DNA of 64,000 bases. It comes from Primula veris (Eukaryota; Streptophyta; Magnoliopsida; Ericales; Primulaceae). The stretch covers positions 41,312,795-41,376,794 of the forward strand of contig OY821740.1 in NCBI GenBank assembly GCA_963682055.1, in the 5' to 3' direction. The stretch's first letter is position 1; each line of letters opens with the position of its first letter. A program made the position numbers and the translations under genes. This document shows positions 59,164 to 64,000 of the stretch, in pieces. The notes beneath the pieces were generated by a model that ran no database searches, had not been told where the DNA came from, and saw nothing but the letters and a program-made list of their open reading frames with translations.

Positions 59164-61815
59164 ACTGACCTGCACAAAAGGGTCCCCAAAATCACTCTCT
59201 TTCTCTCTCTCTCTGAGCCTCTCCTCTTTAAGGTAAACTAATACTTACTTTTACTGTATATGCTTTAACTTATGTCATTTAATTTGTGTTCCAATTATGA
59301 TATTGGTAGTTAAATATTGGTGTTTGTTGGAGAATTTAATGGCTAATATAAGTAATGTACTGTATGTGTCTTTCTGGTTAATAAAGTAGAGGGGCACATA
59401 CTGTTTTCTTGTATATATCATGTATAATTTTCTTAAAATGTAATTTTGTTTAATAAGGCTAAATATGTTGAAGCTTATTATTTTAGAAATTTAAGCTTTC
59501 TTTAATCGACAATGGCGGCCTGCAAGATTAGGTGTTGTGCTCGCACCATTTTTTCCACTCAATTTATCTAAATACCCTTCTTTTAATGATAAGAGCTTTG
59601 ATAGAGTAATAAGAACATGAATATAATTTTATTCTATGTTTTCAAATGCATCAGTATGAACTAATCAAACTGTTCACAGAAAAACAAATGTGTGACGGCG
59701 CTTAACTTGATTGACAATATTTTCTGGTTTTTCCATTATAACTCATCTAGCTTATTTTATACTCCAAATACATCAATACGCGTGTAAACAATATTGCGTA
59801 TTACCATTAGAGATAACGTGAACTTAAAAGACTATAAAACTAAATAACGAAGTTTTAACAAACCAAAAAACTAAATATAGTAATAGGAATTTATGATTCA
59901 AACTTGGTCCTTGTACAATATATGTAGTTTTACTGATTTTTTGGTAAAATTTATCGAATTAAGGTCCACTACTTTGCTATTAAACTATCATTTTTTTCAA
60001 TTTAATGTTAATAAAGGGGCCTAATTATTTTATATGCACCGGGAATAGAAATTTTGAGGGCTGGCCGTGGTATATCACGTCGAGGGTGTGGATGGAGGGA
60101 AAGTGACGTTTTTTGTCAAACGAGAGGTGAGGATACACCTTTAAAGTAAGTGAGGATTTAATATTTTATACACCTAATTATTTTATACTACTCACCACCA
60201 CGGTTGGATACACCTTTAAAGTAAGTGAGGATTTATTATTTGTAAATAATAGTGGTGTTGTTTGATTCTAGACCCTATTATTGATTTGAAGATTGTTACC
60301 TATTGTTTTTGAACTTGAAGTTTTGAAAAATAACTGTACTTTGACTTTAAATAAAGCATCTATCTAATTATAAATATTTGATTAAGCGTTCCTAATATCA
60401 TCAATAAAAACAGAATGCTGGTGATCAAATTGCTTTTTGAAAGTATTAGCCTGTTTCCAGCTTCTTTTTTTGTTCTAGGAAATGACTTTGTTATACAAGT
60501 CAATAAGTCTGAAAACTTCGGACTGTGTCTTTTGTTGGTGCCAATCATAAAGATGCAGTTCATTAAAAGCTAAGCATATTCAGAACTTATCTTCTCAAAT
60601 ATCGGTTTTCTTTTTCGAGGGGTTTGTTTGTTTCTACACTAAATAGAGCCCTTTATGTGAACAAATGTGATAAAGTGCATGCAGGTTCGATCATTAAATG
60701 TCTTGATTCTGTAAAATTAGCTATATTATGATCGTTTTTCCTGTAAATTATGATCTAATCGTACGGGGGTACTTCTATTGAACAATAGGAAATATACCGA
60801 CTTCTTACCTTTGAGATCCAACAGTTTTTGCAAGCATATTGTCATACTTAGTTTTTATATCTTATTTTAGTTGCTGAATTTAATTTAACTTGTATCTCCA
60901 ACTTTACGAAAACTTTGTGATTACATGTAAACTAAACACAAAATAGAGCTTAAAGTCAATGTCTGAATGACTCTGTATACATTTGTATAATTGTTAACAA
61001 GTTCTTGAGGCCTGGGGGTATGTGATGCTGCTTTCACTGATTTTTAGTTATCTTGTCTTCTCTATTTGTTTGCTTACCTATGCATTTGATCTGTGATCTT
61101 CATCTTTTATTCTTAACACTGATCAAATGGTTTGAAATTCTGAACTCGGCTTAATGTTTAGGGAACTGTTTCTTATATAATAATCTCACATTATTCTATT
61201 TTGGCTTGTAACAAAATCTCCCTACTCAATGTAGTTCTGTGAAAATATTCCTAAGAATCTCAGTCTAGAATGAAAAGAAAATCGAAGTCTGTTTTTTTTT
61301 ACCCTAGCTCCAAAGTCCAAACCAGGGAATGCCTTGGGTGTTGACATAGGGGCCGACAACCTTTCTGCTTTTGGGGATTTGTTACCAATATGGAATTCCG
61401 TGTAGGATCTGAAATTATAGTAGAATGTTTCCCCTTATGAATAGAGAACCATCCATGTATGAATTCATTCCCTCCCCCGGTGCTGTTCTTGTTGGACACT
61501 GCCCCAGTTAAATAGGAAAAAAATAAATGTAGAAGTATGTATCTGAAAATATTATCCAAACATTCTATATTCATAACAACCAAACGGAGCTTTAATTTGT
61601 GCATTTACACTTGCAGGACACCTGTGTTGCGCCACCATTCTACTTTTACCAATCAAGTATCACACATTCGTACTTTTTTATGATTTTTATAAATAGACTG
61701 GAATCAAGAATATACTCGATGATCACTGAGAACAAAAATTATAAACTATCTAAATGATAGAAAAGGAATTGGTTAATTGCTGATTGAAGAATAAAATATT
61801 CTCTTCAGGAGCCAA
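59164..61815 (+). promoter_or_regulatory. Putative 5' UTR exon and leader intron of folB
   Basis: A CT-rich exon-like stretch (about 59190-59232) ends CTTTAAG before GTAAAC, a good donor. The acceptor TTCTCTTCAG (61799-61808) opens the exon with the start codon seven bases later. The implied leader intron is 2,576 bp. Within it, 60113-60240 holds two copies of CACCTTTAAAGTAAGTGAGG about 85 bp apart. I see no gene in it on either strand. The leader structure is inferred from splice motifs. Confidence 0.5.
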
Positions 61816-63093
61816 ATGGACTCGGAGAAAGAGTTAAAGGGAGACAAACTTTTACTGAAAGGACTACTATTCCATGGTTTTCATGGGGTCTTACCAGAAG
61901 AAAATAAGCTGGGACAGAAGTTCTTGATAGATGTAGATGCTTGGATGGACCTCCGACCATCTGGTATATCTGATAGTCTGTCTGATTCCGTTAGTTACAC
62001 CGACATATATGAGTAAGTCACTAGTATATTTCTCACTGTATCTTTTTGCCACTTATTTAACTATGTATGTTGTTAAGATTGGGATCCATAATTTGCCTGA
62101 AGCAGTGTTTTGGGTGACTAGTTTCTCAACATAATGGCTAGACCAACATTTGTGCTCCTATCTCTGGTACTGAGAATTTATACTTAAAAAAAAGGGTAAA
62201 ACGCAAACATCCCCATGTACACTATATATGGCTTATAACCTCTATGTACTTTTATTTCTTTGCATTTAACCCCCATATATGATATAAATTTGGTGGTCGC
62301 CCCCATATCTATTTTTAAAGTGGAATAACATGTGTCCACCTTTCCGTTTTAGATATTTCTTTTTTCGTTCCAGGTAATTTTTTGAGATCTATGCTCCAAA
62401 AAATGCGGATTAATATTTTTTTGTTGTAAATAAATGCAGCTTTCCGTTTCTGTATGTTCTTTTCTATGTATTAATTTTTCAAAGACCTTTACGTAGCCAT
62501 TATAGCATTTGTTGTAAACGAAATGCAGTTTTCTGCTTCAGCGTATTCTTTTCTGTGTATAGTTTTTTTTCAAAGACGTTTTATATAACCACTATGTTAC
62601 ATACATGAATATTGACAAAGTACATGTATCAAAATTCAAAATAAACTCATTTGGAACAGATTGTTAATCACAAAGTTATTCCATTTTTAAGTTGATGATG
62701 GGGGTTTGTGTTATAAAAGTTAGATAGTGCATATGGGCTACTTGTTAGTCACCAAATTACTTGCGGGTTATCTGCCGAACATCCATAGTACATGGGGCTT
62801 ATTCACATTTCCCCATAAAAATAACATTGTAATTTTCTTAGTATATGCTTTGTTTTGAATCTTTTTGTTATCAATTTTCATAATGCAGCATAGTGAAACA
62901 GATTGTCGAGGGACTGCCCCATAAATTATTGGAATCGGTGGCTCATCACATAGCAACAACGACTCTGATCAAATTCCAAGAAATTACTGCTATTCGTGTA
63001 AAGGTGTGTAAGCCCCATGTGTCTATTTCAGGTCCCCTTGATTACTTGGGAGTTGAGATTATCAGGTACCAAAGTGTCGAAGGCCACAAATGA
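61816..63093 (+). CDS. FOLB: Dihydroneopterin aldolase (folate synthesis)
   Basis: The enzyme converts 7,8-dihydroneopterin to 6-hydroxymethyl-dihydropterin plus glycolaldehyde in the cytosolic pterin branch of folate synthesis. Two coding exons, 61816-62012 and 62889-63093, are joined in phase 2 (donor GTAAGT, acceptor TGCAG) to 134 codons (133 aa plus stop), the usual length for plant FolB. Diagnostic parts are LKGLLFHGFHGVLPEENKLG, with the conserved Glu after GVLP, the QKFLIDVD strand, the SVSYTDIYD turn, and VKVCKPHVSISGPLDYLGVE, with the conserved Lys-Pro that lines the active site. No transit peptide is present, as expected for the cytosolic enzyme. The intron holds a transposon-like insertion (62194-62814). 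Confidence 0.95.
62194..62814. mobile_element. Inverted-repeat transposon-like insertion in the folB intron
   Basis: The left end GGGTAAAACGCAAACATCCC continues CATGTACACTAT. The right end, read inward, is GGGGAAATGTGAATAAGCCCCATGTACTAT. The ends match over about 35 bp with gaps. A-rich flanks make the target duplication uncertain. There is no coding sequence; the centre holds two tandem 88-bp units. Confidence 0.6.
62422..62598. repeat. Two tandem 88-bp units inside the folB-intron element
   Basis: Units start at 62422 and 62510 with TGTTGTAAA, and share ATGCAG, TTTTCT, TGTAT and TTTCAAAGAC in order. They have diverged by about 15-20%. Confidence 0.75.
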
Positions 63094-64000
63094 GCTCTTC
63101 TATTATCCTTGTAAAGGGTCAAATTTTTGATTAGTCAGAATTGGGATCCTGTTATGAACAAAGATATTATTCAGTAAACAGTTCCTTTTCTGGAGCTCTT
63201 TTTGCATGCTGGTAACATTTCATTAATCTTTACTAATGTCAGCACTTTCGTTCGTGTGGAGTTTTCTCTTTATTAGTGTTTTTTTATGAGCGGAAAACCG
63301 TGATATGGTGTAATGTTGCAATTTTTGAAATATAGTGATCATTTGCTATACATATAATCAGTTAACATACATTGCTTTTCATTCGTAACATTGTCTTGAA
63401 AAACTATCCCCAACTTCTAGTATGCAAAAGGATCAGAATATCTTATTCAAGGTGTAACACCAGGTCTCAACAGCTTGTGCTATGCAAATAAAAATATATG
63501 CGCGTACGGTGCCTAGTAGCCAAGAGCTGGAAAACGAATTGCATTTGAACAATTGTGATTACATATGTTCACTGAAAGCGAAGGAGGTTTAGGGAGGCCA
63601 ATGTGGTATAGGCTGCGCATTGGGAGTGGTTTACCCTTTACATATGTTTGTATTTCCAGTATTTTTTAATCCGACCTAACAGGTACACTATAAATATGGT
63701 TCTGGTCCAATGGGTGGTCACAATCAACGTTATGGATTAGTTTGTTCGTTGTCATTTCCAGGTTCAGGTCTAAGTCCTGATCAAATCATTAGCAACGTAT
63801 TTGAAAATTTTGGATGAATTTGGAAATGGTGTATACACCATATAGAATGAACTGTGGATCGATACGGATCTGAGTCCACGAACTTTCCAACTTTTTTGAC
63901 ACCAGTAATTTATAACACTAATTAAATACATTAGTATCTAAAAATGAAATGCAGTTTGATGGTAAACTGTAACAACGCAGAGTTGAAGGTGAAAGTGATA
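63094..64000. other. folB 3' flank, no gene seen
   Basis: It starts with the folB 3' UTR. A slightly GC-richer patch at 63560-63660 (GGTTTAGGGAGGCCAATGTG) does not encode a recognisable product and matches no repeat end I know. A neighbouring gene may begin beyond the window. Confidence 0.4.

Noticed and set aside
63560..63660. GC-richer patch after folB, possibly the start of another gene
   Set aside because: It has no open frame, splice structure or recognisable motif.

Overview
This window is nuclear DNA from a flowering plant, most likely a eudicot. It is AT-rich, its genes are widely spaced and split by canonical GT-AG introns, and every recognisable gene is a standard land-plant family member. 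I cannot name the genus from the sequence. There are no rRNA or tRNA genes, no CRISPR arrays and no bacterial operons.

Six host genes are supported, five of them with introns I could place to the base so that the reading frame closes. In order they are: a TMK-type leucine-rich-repeat receptor kinase (minus, 615-4108, 2 exons, 935 aa); a BEL1-like TALE homeodomain transcription factor close to BLH1 (plus, 26922-30359, 5 coding exons, 643 aa); a plasma-membrane-type Qa-SNARE of the SYP12 group (minus, 33489-35731, 3 exons, 296 aa); an intronless ATL-type RING-H2 ubiquitin ligase (plus, 38974-39480, 168 aa); a secreted ML/MD-2-related lipid-recognition protein (plus, 42300-55704, 4 exons, 151 aa); and dihydroneopterin aldolase of folate synthesis (plus, 61816-63093, 2 coding exons plus a likely 5' UTR exon, 133 aa). 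They share no pathway. The TMK kinase, the SNARE and the ATL ligase belong to families often linked to surface signalling, secretion and defence.

The rest is dominated by transposon debris. The largest element is a 9.16-kb Sirevirus-like Copia retrotransposon (44413-53574, minus) inside the 11.5-kb first intron of the ML gene. It has a 5-bp target duplication, a tRNA-Met primer site and a polypurine tract. Its LTRs differ by only about 1%, yet its gag-pol is broken many times. Other elements are a 1.86-kb solo LTR with internal 130-bp tandem repeats (10452-12310), a pogo/Tigger-like element that keeps the tail of a transposase (56828-57680), a hAT-type MITE pair, several large inverted-repeat MITEs, Stowaway- and SINE-like pieces, and various minisatellites. 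The 12.3-24.9 kb stretch holds no gene I can see.

The most unusual signals are three. The first is a palindromic 8-mer, GTTGCAAC, set in a ~12-bp pattern in the LTRs, non-coding parts and protein-coding linkers of the retrotransposon. The second is a tandem array in the ML gene's intron 1 that carries decayed copies of the end of exon 1 with its splice donor. The third is the contrast between young LTRs and a heavily damaged coding region in the same element.
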